DNA from: Pedosphaera sp.
Lineage (GTDB): Bacteria > Verrucomicrobiota > Verrucomicrobiia > Limisphaerales > UBA1100
Direction of reading: 5' to 3'
NCBI GenBank assembly: GCA_009695465.1
Contig: SIAW01000006.1
Location: 1 to 47,888, forward strand
Length of the DNA stretch: 47,888 nucleotides
Positions 8,940-17,300 of this stretch are shown here, piece after piece (positions within the stretch are counted from its first letter, which is position 1; the number at the start of each line of letters is the position of its first letter). The notes under the pieces are model-generated. The model had not been told where the DNA came from. It ran no database searches and was given only the letters and a program-made list of their open reading frames with translations. A program made the translations under genes and the position numbers.

Positions 8940-9569
8940 TCACGGTTGCTGGAGAAAAGTGCGCCGACCGCGCAGCAACAGGTCGCCGCGCGCGATGGCC
9001 GCGATGGCCGCGGGATACGCGCGATGCTCCGCTTCGTGGATGCGCGCGTGCAACGTCTCGGGCGTATCCGCGTCCAGCACCACTGCAATTTCCTGCGCGA
9101 TGATGGCGCCGGTGTCCACGCCTTGATCCACAAAATGCACTGTGCAGCCGGTCACTTTCACGCCGTGCTCCAGCGCCTGCTTCCACGCTTCTAATCCCGG
9201 AAACGCCGGCAGCAACGAGGGGTGGACGTTGATGACGCGACCGTCAAACGCGCGCAGGAATTCCCCCTTCAAGATGCGCATGAACCCCGCCAGCACCACC
9301 AGTTCCACGTCGGCATCGCGCAGCGCGTGGATGTAGGCTGCCTCCGCTTCCTCGTCGAGCTTGGTGCGATATTTTCCCGGCGCGAGATAACGATGCGCCA
9401 GTCCCAATCGCGCGGCGTGTTGCAGGATGCCCGCGTCTTGCACATCACTCAACACGATGGCGATCTCTGCCGGAAAAGATTCGGCGCGCGCCGCCTCGGC
9501 GATGGCCAGCATGTTGGAGCCACGGCCTGATCCCACCACTCCCAACCGCAATTTATGTGCGCGAGTCAT
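8940..9569 (-). CDS. purN: Phosphoribosylglycinamide formyltransferase
   Basis: Third step of purine synthesis: transfers a formyl group from 10-formyl-THF to GAR. 209 residues, the usual length. Visible are the nucleotide loop GSGRGSNM (residues 13-20), the catalytic stretch NVHPSLLPAFPG (Asn114 and His116, matching E. coli N106 and H108) and VDQGVDTGAIIAQ with Asp152 matching D144. It is the first gene of a minus-strand run purN-ORF47-hisG-mS38-like-TPR-DUF2203. The 120-nt gap upstream (9570-9689) is shared with the divergent amidohydrolase gene. I see no convincing promoter consensus in it. Confidence 0.96.
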   Translation of the reverse strand: MTRAHKLRLGVVGSGRGSNMLAIAEAARAESFPAEIAIVLSDVQDAGILQHAARLGLAHRYLAPGKYRTKLDEEAEAAYIHALRDADVELVVLAGFMRILKGEFLRAFDGRVINVHPSLLPAFPGLEAWKQALEHGVKVTGCTVHFVDQGVDTGAIIAQEIAVVLDADTPETLHARIHEAEHRAYPAAIAAIARGDLLLRGRRTFLQQP

Positions 9570-9689
9570 CGCGGCGCAAACCTACACAAGCCCGCCCCGC
9601 TCTCGCAACGCAATCCGCAGACATGCTGCCAGCAAAGGGTGCCGAGAAAAATCTTTGCCGCCGCGCTCACCTCCCCTACCCTCGCGTCC

Positions 9690-12485
9690 ATGTCCATCTT
9701 GTCGCGACTGGGTCTGCTGTGCCTGCCCGTGGCACTGTGCGCAGCGGAATTGCCGCCGCCGGGCCAGCGCCCGGAACCGCCCGGTGTCCACGCGCTGGTG
9801 GGTGCGCGTGTGGTGATAAAACCCGGCGCTGCGCCGGCGAACGTCACGATCCTGATTCGCGCTGGCCGCATCGCCGACTTGCTTGCCGAAGGCCAGCCGC
9901 TGCCTGCCGATGCGCGCGTTTGGAACATGACCGGCAAAACTATCTATGCCGGCTTCATTGATCCCTACCTCGCACAGGGCACCACCAACCGTCCCATCTC
10001 CAACCGTTGGACAGTGCCCATCGAAGCCACAGCCGGCATCGCGTTTCACGGTGGCCCGAACACCAAAGCCGACATGGGCGCGCCGGGCCCGGGCTATGAA
10101 GTTGCGCGCATCACACCCGCCTTCCGTGTCGCTGAAAAATATTCGCCGCGCGAAAAGGAACTCAAAGAGCTGCGCGAACTGGGATTCACCGCCGCCAATA
10201 TCATCCCCACGCAGGGCATCATCCGCGGCACCAGCGCGTTTGTGTTGTTGACCGAGGAGGATCCCAATCGCGTCATCCTCAAGGCCGACGTCTTCCAGCA
10301 TGTCGCCTTCGAGACGCCCGGCGAACGCGAGGACGGCTATCCCAATTCGTTGATGGGCGTGATCGCCTCCGTGCGCCAAGCCTTTTTCGATGCGCGCCAT
10401 CAAGTCGCCGCCCGCACTTATTTTTCTGAGAACCCGACAAGCGCCCGCCCCGAATTTAATCCTGCGCTGGAAGCGCTGCGGCCGGCACTGGGGCCAAAGC
10501 CCGTGTTGCCCACAGTATTTGAACCGGGCAGCGCGCTGATGAATCACCGCGCAAAATTGTTGGCTGACGAATTGGGACTGCAACCGGTGCTCGTTGCCAG
10601 TGGACAAGAATGGCGGCGACCGGAATTGGCCAAAGCCACGGGCGCACCTTTCATCGTGCCGCTCACGCTGCCCGCCATCCCGGAATTTCCGGAAGAGGAC
10701 GACTGGCAGCAGGTGTCGCTGGATGAACTGCGCACGTGGGATTGGGCGCCGGAAATCCCCGCGCTGTTGCGGCGGCAAAACCTGACCGTGGCGCTCACCA
10801 CGTACGCGTTGCCCGACCGCAAATCCTTTCGCCCAAACCTGCGGCGCGCAATGGAGCGCGGCTTCACCGAGGAAGATGCGCTGGCCGCACTCACCACCAT
10901 CCCCGCGACACTCTGTGGACTGGACGCTCAACTGGGCACCATCGCGAAGGGCAAATTGGCGAACCTCACTATCGTGGACGGCAAAAGTTATTTTGAGTCC
11001 GGGAGCAAAGTCGCCGGTGTTTGGATTGAGGGACGCCCCTATCTTTCCACCGAAGCCGCCGTCGCTCCCGACAAAGCCGCACCCAAACCCGAACCGTCAC
11101 TCCCACGCACGGCAGATGTGCCGGCTGCCTATCGCGGGCCACTCGCGGAACCTGCGAGCGTGCTCATCCGCAACGCGACGGTGTGGACATCCGGTCCGCA
11201 GGGCACCATCGAAAAGGCCGATGTCCTCATCCGCAATGGCCGCATCGAGGCCGTCGGCAAATCGCCGCTGCCCGTGCGCGGTGCGGTCGCGCTGGAGATT
11301 AACGGCACCGGCATGCACCTCACTCCGGGCATCATTGATTGCCACAGCCATAGCATGATTTTAGGCGGCGTGAACGAGGGCACCCTGCCCTCCACGGCGA
11401 TGGTGCGCATCGGTGACGTGGTGAATTCGGAGACGGATAATATTTTCAATCAGCTCGCCGGCGGCCTCACCACGGCGAATCTGCTGCACGGTTCCGCCAA
11501 TCCCATCGGCGGACAAAACGCCGTGATCAAGCTGCGGTACGGTGCCGCGCCCGAGGACATGAAATTTTCCGAAGCGCCTGCGGGCATCAAATTTGCCCTC
11601 GGCGAAAACGTGAAGCAATCCAACTGGGGCGAGAAATACACCACCCGCTTCCCGCAAACGCGCATGGGCGTGCGCACGTTTTTTGCCAACCGCTTCACCG
11701 CCGCTCTGCAGTATCGTCAGGCGCAGACCGCAGGCGGTGCGCCGGTTCGCCGCAATCTGGAATTGGAAGCGATCGCGGAGATCATCGAAGGCAAACGGCT
11801 GGTGCATTGCCACTCTTATCGACAGGACGAAATCCTCTCCTTCCTGCGCACGATGGAACAGTTCGGCGTCAAGGTCGCCACGCTGCAGCATGTGCTGGAA
11901 GGCTACAAGGTCGCCGACGAAATCGCGGCGCACGGTGCGGGCGCATCGGCGTTCTCCGATTGGTGGGCGTACAAGTTCGAGGTGATTGACGCCATCCCGT
12001 ACGCCGGCGCGTTGATGCACGATCGCGGCGCGGTGGTCAGTTTCAATTCCGATTCATCGGACTTGGCGCGCCGCCTCAATCTGGAAGCCGCCAAGGCCGT
12101 GAAATACGGCGGCGTGCCCGAGGCCGACGCGCTGCGTTTTGTGACTCTCAATCCTGCCAAGCAACTGCGCATTGATAAATGGGTGGGCTCCATTGAGCCG
12201 GGCAAGCACGCGGACATCGTGCTGTGGTCGGCCTCGCCGCTCTCGACGCAGAGCGTCTGCGAACAGACATGGATTGATGGCAAGCTCTACTATGACCGCC
12301 AACGCGCAGTGGAACGACTGACGCGATTGCAGGCTGAACGCGCCCGCTTGCTCGCCAAGGCCAAGAAGCCGCAACCTGCCACTGGCGACAACCCCGCTGA
12401 AAAAGCGCGCGCGGCATTTTTCCAGCGCGCCTTGGAAACGGCGCACCAGACCAGTCGCTGCTACGAGTGCCGAAAGGATAACTGA
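9690..12485 (+). CDS. Exported amidohydrolase, degenerate plus active-like module
   Basis: 931 residues from the ATG at 9690, chosen because it opens a signal peptide (MSILSRLGLLCLPVALCAAE); a longer frame from 9555 would bury it. There are two amidohydrolase-like modules. In the N-terminal one (about 25-500) the usual HxH metal site is replaced (IYAGFIDPYLAQG). The C-terminal one (about 520-870) keeps it: LTPGIIDCHSHSM, then LVHCHSYRQDE, LQHVLEGYK and FNSDSSDLARRLN, the pattern of imidazolonepropionase-related enzymes. It ends in a Cys-containing tail (SRCYECRKDN). It is probably periplasmic, with unknown substrate. Its stop overlaps the next start by one base (TGATG). Confidence 0.85.
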   Translation: MSILSRLGLLCLPVALCAAELPPPGQRPEPPGVHALVGARVVIKPGAAPANVTILIRAGRIADLLAEGQPLPADARVWNMTGKTIYAGFIDPYLAQGTTNRPISNRWTVPIEATAGIAFHGGPNTKADMGAPGPGYEVARITPAFRVAEKYSPREKELKELRELGFTAANIIPTQGIIRGTSAFVLLTEEDPNRVILKADVFQHVAFETPGEREDGYPNSLMGVIASVRQAFFDARHQVAARTYFSENPTSARPEFNPALEALRPALGPKPVLPTVFEPGSALMNHRAKLLADELGLQPVLVASGQEWRRPELAKATGAPFIVPLTLPAIPEFPEEDDWQQVSLDELRTWDWAPEIPALLRRQNLTVALTTYALPDRKSFRPNLRRAMERGFTEEDALAALTTIPATLCGLDAQLGTIAKGKLANLTIVDGKSYFESGSKVAGVWIEGRPYLSTEAAVAPDKAAPKPEPSLPRTADVPAAYRGPLAEPASVLIRNATVWTSGPQGTIEKADVLIRNGRIEAVGKSPLPVRGAVALEINGTGMHLTPGIIDCHSHSMILGGVNEGTLPSTAMVRIGDVVNSETDNIFNQLAGGLTTANLLHGSANPIGGQNAVIKLRYGAAPEDMKFSEAPAGIKFALGENVKQSNWGEKYTTRFPQTRMGVRTFFANRFTAALQYRQAQTAGGAPVRRNLELEAIAEIIEGKRLVHCHSYRQDEILSFLRTMEQFGVKVATLQHVLEGYKVADEIAAHGAGASAFSDWWAYKFEVIDAIPYAGALMHDRGAVVSFNSDSSDLARRLNLEAAKAVKYGGVPEADALRFVTLNPAKQLRIDKWVGSIEPGKHADIVLWSASPLSTQSVCEQTWIDGKLYYDRQRAVERLTRLQAERARLLAKAKKPQPATGDNPAEKARAAFFQRALETAHQTSRCYECRKDN

Positions 12486-13792
12486 TGCGCGCAACAACCA
12501 TCACCCCGTTTGTCGTCGCGAGTTTGTGCGCCAGTCTTTGCGCGACTGCCGCGCCAGTCGTTTATCGCGCCGCTGCAATCCACACCGTCTCGGGCGAAAG
12601 TTTTGCGCCCGGCGAACTGTTGGTGGACGGCGGCAAGCTGCGCGCGGTGGGCAAGACCGTCCCGCGCGCCGCTGCGGCGAAGGTCGTGGACCTTGCCGGC
12701 TTGCAACTTTATCCCGGTCTCATTGCCGCACCGACATCGCTGGGCCTCGCCGAGATCAGCGGCGTGCGCGCCACGGTGGACACCACCGAGGTGGGCGAGT
12801 TCGTGCCGGATGTCGAGGCGTGGATCTCTGTCAATCCGGACTCGGAGCTGATCCCCGTCGCGCGCGCCAATGGCATCACGCACGCGTTGGTGGCACCGAT
12901 GGGCGGCCGTGTCTCCGGAGTGTCGGGCTTGATGCAACTCAATGGCTGGGGTGTTGAACAGATGACCATCCAGAAACCTGTCGCGCTGCATCTGTGGTGG
13001 CCCGCGATGCAACTGGACACGACGCCCAAGGAACAACTCGCCGACGCGAGCAAATCCAAATCGCTCAAGGAACAGGCGAGTGAACGCGCGGAACAGCTCC
13101 GCGCTATTGACCGTTTCTTCGATGACGCCGATGCCTACCAAAAGGCGCGCGCGACGGGCGCGAAGGATTTCAAGAAGGTGCCCGCGTGGGAATCCGTGCT
13201 GCCGTTCCTCAAAGGCGAACGCCCCATCATGGTGCATGCGACGGAAGCGCGGCAGATCACCGCTGCGGTGACGTGGGCGCAGAAGCGTCATTACAAGATT
13301 GTCCTCGTCGGCGCGCAGGACGCGTGGCGCGTGGCCGAGCTGCTCGGCAAACATGCGGTGCCGGTGATTTATGATGCCACGTTTGAACTGCCGCGCCGCG
13401 ACGACGACGCGCACGACATCCACTTCCGCGCACCCCACATCCTGCATCGCGCAGGCGTGCCCGTTGCTCTCTGCCTGCCGATGGGCGGCTGGGCTGCATC
13501 GGAGCTGCGCAACCTGCCGTATCTCGCCGCCCAATCCGCCGCGCACGGTTTGCCGCGCGCGGAAGCATTGAAGGCCATCACCCTGCGCCCGGCGCAATTC
13601 ATGGGCGTCGCAGATCGACTGGGTTCGCTGGAAGCCGACAAGGAAGCCACGTTCATCGCGGTGGACGGCGACCTGCTCGACATCCGCGCCAACGTGAAGC
13701 GTGTTTGGATTGCCGGCGAGGAGGTCTCGCTGGAAAGCCGGCACACGCGCCTTTTCGAGCGCTACAAAAACAGGCCGCGCCCGCGCCCTTAA
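12485..13792 (+). CDS. Exported amidohydrolase-like protein lacking the metal-binding HxH
   Basis: 435 residues with a signal peptide (MRATTITPFVVASLCASLCA). The amidohydrolase scaffold is evident: an N-terminal beta-sandwich (AAIHTVSGESFAPGELLVDG), LYPGLI at the start of the barrel, and the C-terminal LRPAQFMGVADRLGSLEADKEATF with a return to the sandwich. The position normally occupied by HxH reads AAPTSLG, and the usual late Asp reads LPMGGWAASELRNLP, so the catalytic metals are probably not bound. It resembles the degenerate N-terminal module of the gene before it. I infer a non-catalytic partner or a carrier of altered chemistry. One-base overlap with the upstream gene, 4-nt gap to the downstream gene. 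Confidence 0.8.
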   Translation: MRATTITPFVVASLCASLCATAAPVVYRAAAIHTVSGESFAPGELLVDGGKLRAVGKTVPRAAAAKVVDLAGLQLYPGLIAAPTSLGLAEISGVRATVDTTEVGEFVPDVEAWISVNPDSELIPVARANGITHALVAPMGGRVSGVSGLMQLNGWGVEQMTIQKPVALHLWWPAMQLDTTPKEQLADASKSKSLKEQASERAEQLRAIDRFFDDADAYQKARATGAKDFKKVPAWESVLPFLKGERPIMVHATEARQITAAVTWAQKRHYKIVLVGAQDAWRVAELLGKHAVPVIYDATFELPRRDDDAHDIHFRAPHILHRAGVPVALCLPMGGWAASELRNLPYLAAQSAAHGLPRAEALKAITLRPAQFMGVADRLGSLEADKEATFIAVDGDLLDIRANVKRVWIAGEEVSLESRHTRLFERYKNRPRPRP

Positions 13793-13796
13793 TATC

Positions 13797-14759
13797 ATGC
13801 AACGCATCCCACGAGATCTGGCCCGCAAGTACGCCTTTGACTGGCGCGACGAACCGCTGCTGCGCGTGCAGCCGGGTGAGGTGTTTGAGATCGAGACTTG
13901 GGACGCCAGCACCGGCTATTTCAAGAGCGAGTCGGACAAGGCCATCCCCGGCAAGCGGCCCGGATTTGATCGCACGCCGCCGATGGCCAACCCCATCGCC
14001 GGTCCGGTGTTTGTGGAGGGCGCCCAGCGCGGTGACGTGATCGTGGCGATCATCGAGCAGATTGAAGTGGCGGATTATTCCTGGATCGCGATTGGCCCGC
14101 GGCGCGGTCCGCTGGGCGAATCCACGCGCTGGCCGGAGTTGTCAGCGGATTTCACCACGAAGATTCTGCGGCACACCGCCGGTCCCAGCGGCACGATGCA
14201 GGACGGCACCATCCGTTTCAACGACCGCATCACCTGGCCCATCACGCCGTTCATCGGAACCATTGGCGTCGCCCCGGACCGCGAAGTGCTCACCAGCATT
14301 GATGGGCAAGGTGCGTGGGGCGGCAACCTCGATGTACGCGATTTTGCGCCGGGCAATCGCATCATGATGCCGGTGTTTCACACCGGTGCGTTGCTCTATC
14401 TGGGCGATGTCCACGCCAGTCAAGGCGACACGGAATACACCGGCACGGCGGCCGAGACTTGTGCAACGGTGCGCCTACGGCTGGAAATAATCCCGCAAAA
14501 GCGGCTGACTTGTCTGCGCATCGAGAAGCCCGACGCGCTGATCGCGGTGCATTCCGCGCGCCCGCTGGAGGCGGCGGTGCATGGCGCCACGCAACATCTC
14601 ATGGCGTGGTTGATTGATGAGCACGGCTTCACGCCGACCGACGCTTATTGCATCGTCAGCACCTGCCCAGATTTCCGCATCCACGTCTATCAGATGTGCG
14701 ACATCGCCAAGCTCAGCTATGTGGCGGGCGCGGAATTGCCGCGGCGTTACGTACAATAA
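13797..14759 (+). CDS. Acetamidase/formamidase family protein
   Basis: 320 residues from the ATG at 13797, 4 nt after the preceding stop; an earlier in-frame start would overlap that gene. It shows the FmdA/AmdA pattern: GDVIVAIIEQIEVADYSWIAIGP, the central PFIGTIGVAPDREVL, GGNLDVRDFAPGNRIMMPV and GDVHASQGDTEYTGTAAE. These metal-dependent enzymes hydrolyse formamide or short amides to ammonia and an acid. No signal peptide is visible, so it is predicted cytoplasmic while its two upstream neighbours are exported. The arrangement suggests a small operon for scavenging amides or cyclic amides, but the substrate is not evident. Confidence 0.9.
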   Translation: MQRIPRDLARKYAFDWRDEPLLRVQPGEVFEIETWDASTGYFKSESDKAIPGKRPGFDRTPPMANPIAGPVFVEGAQRGDVIVAIIEQIEVADYSWIAIGPRRGPLGESTRWPELSADFTTKILRHTAGPSGTMQDGTIRFNDRITWPITPFIGTIGVAPDREVLTSIDGQGAWGGNLDVRDFAPGNRIMMPVFHTGALLYLGDVHASQGDTEYTGTAAETCATVRLRLEIIPQKRLTCLRIEKPDALIAVHSARPLEAAVHGATQHLMAWLIDEHGFTPTDAYCIVSTCPDFRIHVYQMCDIAKLSYVAGAELPRRYVQ

Positions 14760-14784
14760 AAAAGCGCGCCCGATTGGCGCGCTT
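14757..14784 (-). terminator. Intrinsic terminator of the superoxide dismutase gene
   Basis: Perfect 9-bp stem AAGCGCGCC / GGCGCGCTT (14762-14770 and 14776-14784) with a 5-nt loop. Read on the minus strand it is followed by a run of T at 14763-14758, 23 nt past the sod stop. In the plus direction it follows the formamidase stop but lacks a good U-tract, so it may act more weakly there. Confidence 0.85.
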
Positions 14785-14807
14785 GGAAATTTAATTGGCG
14801 CCGCCCG

Positions 14808-15437
14808 TTACGCCTTGGCAGCTTGATAGTTCGCCTCGGCCTGCTGCCAGCTCAGCACGTTCCAGAACGCCTTGAGATAATCCGCGCGGCGATTCTGGTA
14901 GTTGAGATAGTAGGCGTGCTCCCAGACATCGCAGGCCAGCACGGGCGTGCCGGTACACTCGGCGACGCCGTTCATCAGTGGCGAATCTTGATTGGGCGTG
15001 GAGCAGATGCAGAGGCTCTTGTCGGCCTTCACGCAAAGCCACACCCAGCCGCTGCCGAAACGGCCAATGCCGGCGGCCTCAAACTTTTCCTTGAACGCTT
15101 CCACGCTGCCAAAGGTCGTCGTGATGGCCGCCGCCAATTCACCGGTGGGCGCGCCGCCACAATTTGCGCCCATCAATTTCCAGAAGAAAGAATGGTTGGC
15201 GTGCCCGCCGCCGTTGTTGCGCACCGCACCGCGCACCTCCGCTGGCACCGCGTTGAGATCGCCGATCAGCGCCTCGATGCTCTTGGCCGCCAGCTCCGGC
15301 TTGCCTTCCAGCGCCTTGTTCAGATTGGTGACGTAGGCGTTGTGATGTTTGCCGTGATGGATCTCCATCGTCTTGGTGTCGATGTGCGGCTCCAGTGCAT
15401 TTTTCGGATACGGCAGTTCGGGTAATGTGTGTGACAT
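14808..15437 (-). CDS. sodA: Superoxide dismutase, Mn type
   Basis: Converts superoxide to hydrogen peroxide and oxygen. 209 residues from the ATG at 15437; the frame is open much further upstream but homologues begin at [20 protein letters not shown]. Metal ligands are visible: His27 (MEIHHGKHH), His82 ([11 protein letters not shown]), Asp170 and His174 ([15 protein letters not shown]). The Gln in NQDSPLM (residue 150) and the GGHxNH pattern are those of manganese rather than iron enzymes. There is no signal peptide, so it is cytoplasmic. It is a single-gene unit with its own terminator. Metal preference from sequence is indicative only. Confidence 0.95.
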   Translation of the reverse strand: MSHTLPELPYPKNALEPHIDTKTMEIHHGKHHNAYVTNLNKALEGKPELAAKSIEALIGDLNAVPAEVRGAVRNNGGGHANHSFFWKLMGANCGGAPTGELAAAITTTFGSVEAFKEKFEAAGIGRFGSGWVWLCVKADKSLCICSTPNQDSPLMNGVAECTGTPVLACDVWEHAYYLNYQNRRADYLKAFWNVLSWQQAEANYQAAKA

Positions 15438-15516
15438 AAAATGGTGTGTTGTCGGGCGGGCAGACGGTAGCAATCGCTGCGTCGGGGCACAAGCCCCCTT
15501 GCGCGAGGGATATTTC

Positions 15517-16131
15517 TCAGCGGCTGAGCGCGACAAAATTCTCCAGCAGGCGCAGTCCCAACTTCTGGCTTTTCTCAGGATGAAACTGCGTGGCGAACAC
15601 GTTGTCGCGCCAGATGGCCGAGGCGAAGGGTTGTCCGTACGTCGTGCGCGTGACCGCCAAGCTCGGATCGACCGGCTGCGGATAGTAGCTGTGCACGAAA
15701 TAAAAATAGCTGCCCGTGGGGATGCCGCGAAAGAGCGGACAATCCGGGCGCACGATCTCCGCCTGATTCCAGCCGATCTGCGGCACCTTGATGCCGTTGT
15801 CGGCGAAACGCACCACGCTGCCAGCAAAGAGGCCCAGTCCCGCCGCGCAACTGTTGAACTCCTCGCTCTTCTCAAACAGCGCTTGATACCCCACACAGAT
15901 TCCAAGGAACGGCCGGCCGGTGTGGATGAATTCCTTTGCGGCTTGAAAGAGTTCCTGGCGTTGCATCGCGTTGATGCAATCGTCGAAGGCGCCCACGCCG
16001 GGCAGCACGACAGCGGAGGCGTCCTTCACCTCGCGCGGGGTGCGCGCCAATTGCACCTCGCCGCCGGCATGCAGCAGCGCCTTTTGCACGCTGCGGATGT
16101 TGCCCGCGCCGTAATCCAAAAGCGCAATCAC
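15517..16131 (-). CDS. hisH: Imidazole glycerol phosphate synthase, glutaminase subunit
   Basis: Glutaminase half of the HisFH complex: releases ammonia from glutamine for HisF, which makes IGP and AICAR. 204 residues, usual length. The class I glutaminase triad is complete: Cys79 in [13 protein letters not shown], and His184 and Glu186 in QFHPEKS. The N-terminus [18 protein letters not shown] is diagnostic. It follows rlmN by 15 nt in the same direction. hisF is not in the window, which is unusual because HisH and HisF act as one complex. Confidence 0.96.
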   Translation of the reverse strand: MIALLDYGAGNIRSVQKALLHAGGEVQLARTPREVKDASAVVLPGVGAFDDCINAMQRQELFQAAKEFIHTGRPFLGICVGYQALFEKSEEFNSCAAGLGLFAGSVVRFADNGIKVPQIGWNQAEIVRPDCPLFRGIPTGSYFYFVHSYYPQPVDPSLAVTRTTYGQPFASAIWRDNVFATQFHPEKSQKLGLRLLENFVALSR

Positions 16132-16146
16132 GTCGGCAACGTAGGT

Positions 16147-17244
16147 TCAGGGTTGCAGCGCTGCAATTTCCTTTTCGACGCGCAACCGCAACTGCCCGCA
16201 CGCCGCATCAATGTCGTGCCCTTTCTCGCGGCGCAACGTGGCAGTGACATTCAGCGCTTGCAGACGCTTGAGAAAAGCCGTCTGGACAGCAGGCTCGGGG
16301 CGCTGCCACGGCAGTCCCTCCACCGTGTTGTACGGGATCAGATTGACCTTCGCGTGCAGTCGCTGCGCGATTCGCGCCAGCGGCAACGTCTGCTCGGGCA
16401 TGTCATTCACGCCGGCGATGAGGATGTATTCCAGCGTGATCATCCCCTTCTTGCGGGTCTGATAATATGCCGCCGCGTCCACCAACTCCTGCAGCGGATA
16501 CTTGCGGTTGATGGGCATGATGCGACTGCGCACTTCATCAGTGGCGCCGTGCAGCGAGAGCGCCAGCCGGAATTGCCACGGCTGATCGGCCAGCATGCGG
16601 ATCTGCGGCGCGAGGCCACTGGTGGAAACGGTGATCTTGCGCGCGCCAATGTTGCCGCCCCATTCCGCGTTCAAAATCTCCAGCGCGCCCATGAGGTTGA
16701 CGTAGTTGGCCAGCGGCTCGCCCATGCCCATGATGACAAGATTGTTGACCAGCCGACTTTTGCTGGCAGGCGTGGCAGCGTGATGGATGCGCTCCACGGC
16801 CAGTACCTGTTCGATAATCTCGGCCGGTTCCAAGTTGCGCTTGAACCCGTCGAGTCCACTCGCGCAAAACTTGCAACCGTAAGCGCAGCCGACCTGCGTG
16901 GAGATGCACAGCGTGTGCCGGTCGCTTTTGTCACCGTACAGCGAGGGGTTGGCGGGGATGAGCACGCTTTCAACGAAGGTTGCATCGTGCAGTCGCCAGA
17001 GAAATTTGCGCGTGGTGTCTTCGCTGCCCTGCTGCTGCGCGAGGCGCAGGCTGGGAAAATTAAAACTCGCCTGCAGTCGCTCGCGCAGGAGTTTGGGCAG
17101 ATCGCTCATCGCCGCCCAGTCCGCCGCGTGACGCTGATGCACCCACGCCAACACCTGGTCGGCACGGTACGCAGGCTGGCCATTGCCGGCCATCCAGTCG
17201 CGCATTGACTGCCGCGTTTGGCCGGCAAGAAACGTCCGTTGCAT
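16147..17244 (-). CDS. rlmN: Dual-specificity RNA methyltransferase RlmN
   Basis: Radical-SAM enzyme that makes 2-methyladenosine at 23S rRNA A2503 and in some tRNAs. 365 residues from the ATG at 17244; the frame is open further upstream but homologues start here. Visible are the cluster motif C120-x3-C124-x2-C127 in VGCAYGCKFCASGLDG, the preceding Cys113 (equivalent to E. coli C118) and Cys349 in IDAACGQLRLR (equivalent to C355), so the methyl-carrier cysteine is present. GEPLANYVNLMGAL and ITLEYILIAGVND are typical. It lies between glgP and hisH, in the same direction. Confidence 0.95.
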   Translation of the reverse strand: MQRTFLAGQTRQSMRDWMAGNGQPAYRADQVLAWVHQRHAADWAAMSDLPKLLRERLQASFNFPSLRLAQQQGSEDTTRKFLWRLHDATFVESVLIPANPSLYGDKSDRHTLCISTQVGCAYGCKFCASGLDGFKRNLEPAEIIEQVLAVERIHHAATPASKSRLVNNLVIMGMGEPLANYVNLMGALEILNAEWGGNIGARKITVSTSGLAPQIRMLADQPWQFRLALSLHGATDEVRSRIMPINRKYPLQELVDAAAYYQTRKKGMITLEYILIAGVNDMPEQTLPLARIAQRLHAKVNLIPYNTVEGLPWQRPEPAVQTAFLKRLQALNVTATLRREKGHDIDAACGQLRLRVEKEIAALQP

Positions 17245-17300
17245 GTCGGCACAATAGCCGATGATGCGACAGAAAGGAAGCAGGCGCCAAATTAGCCGGG

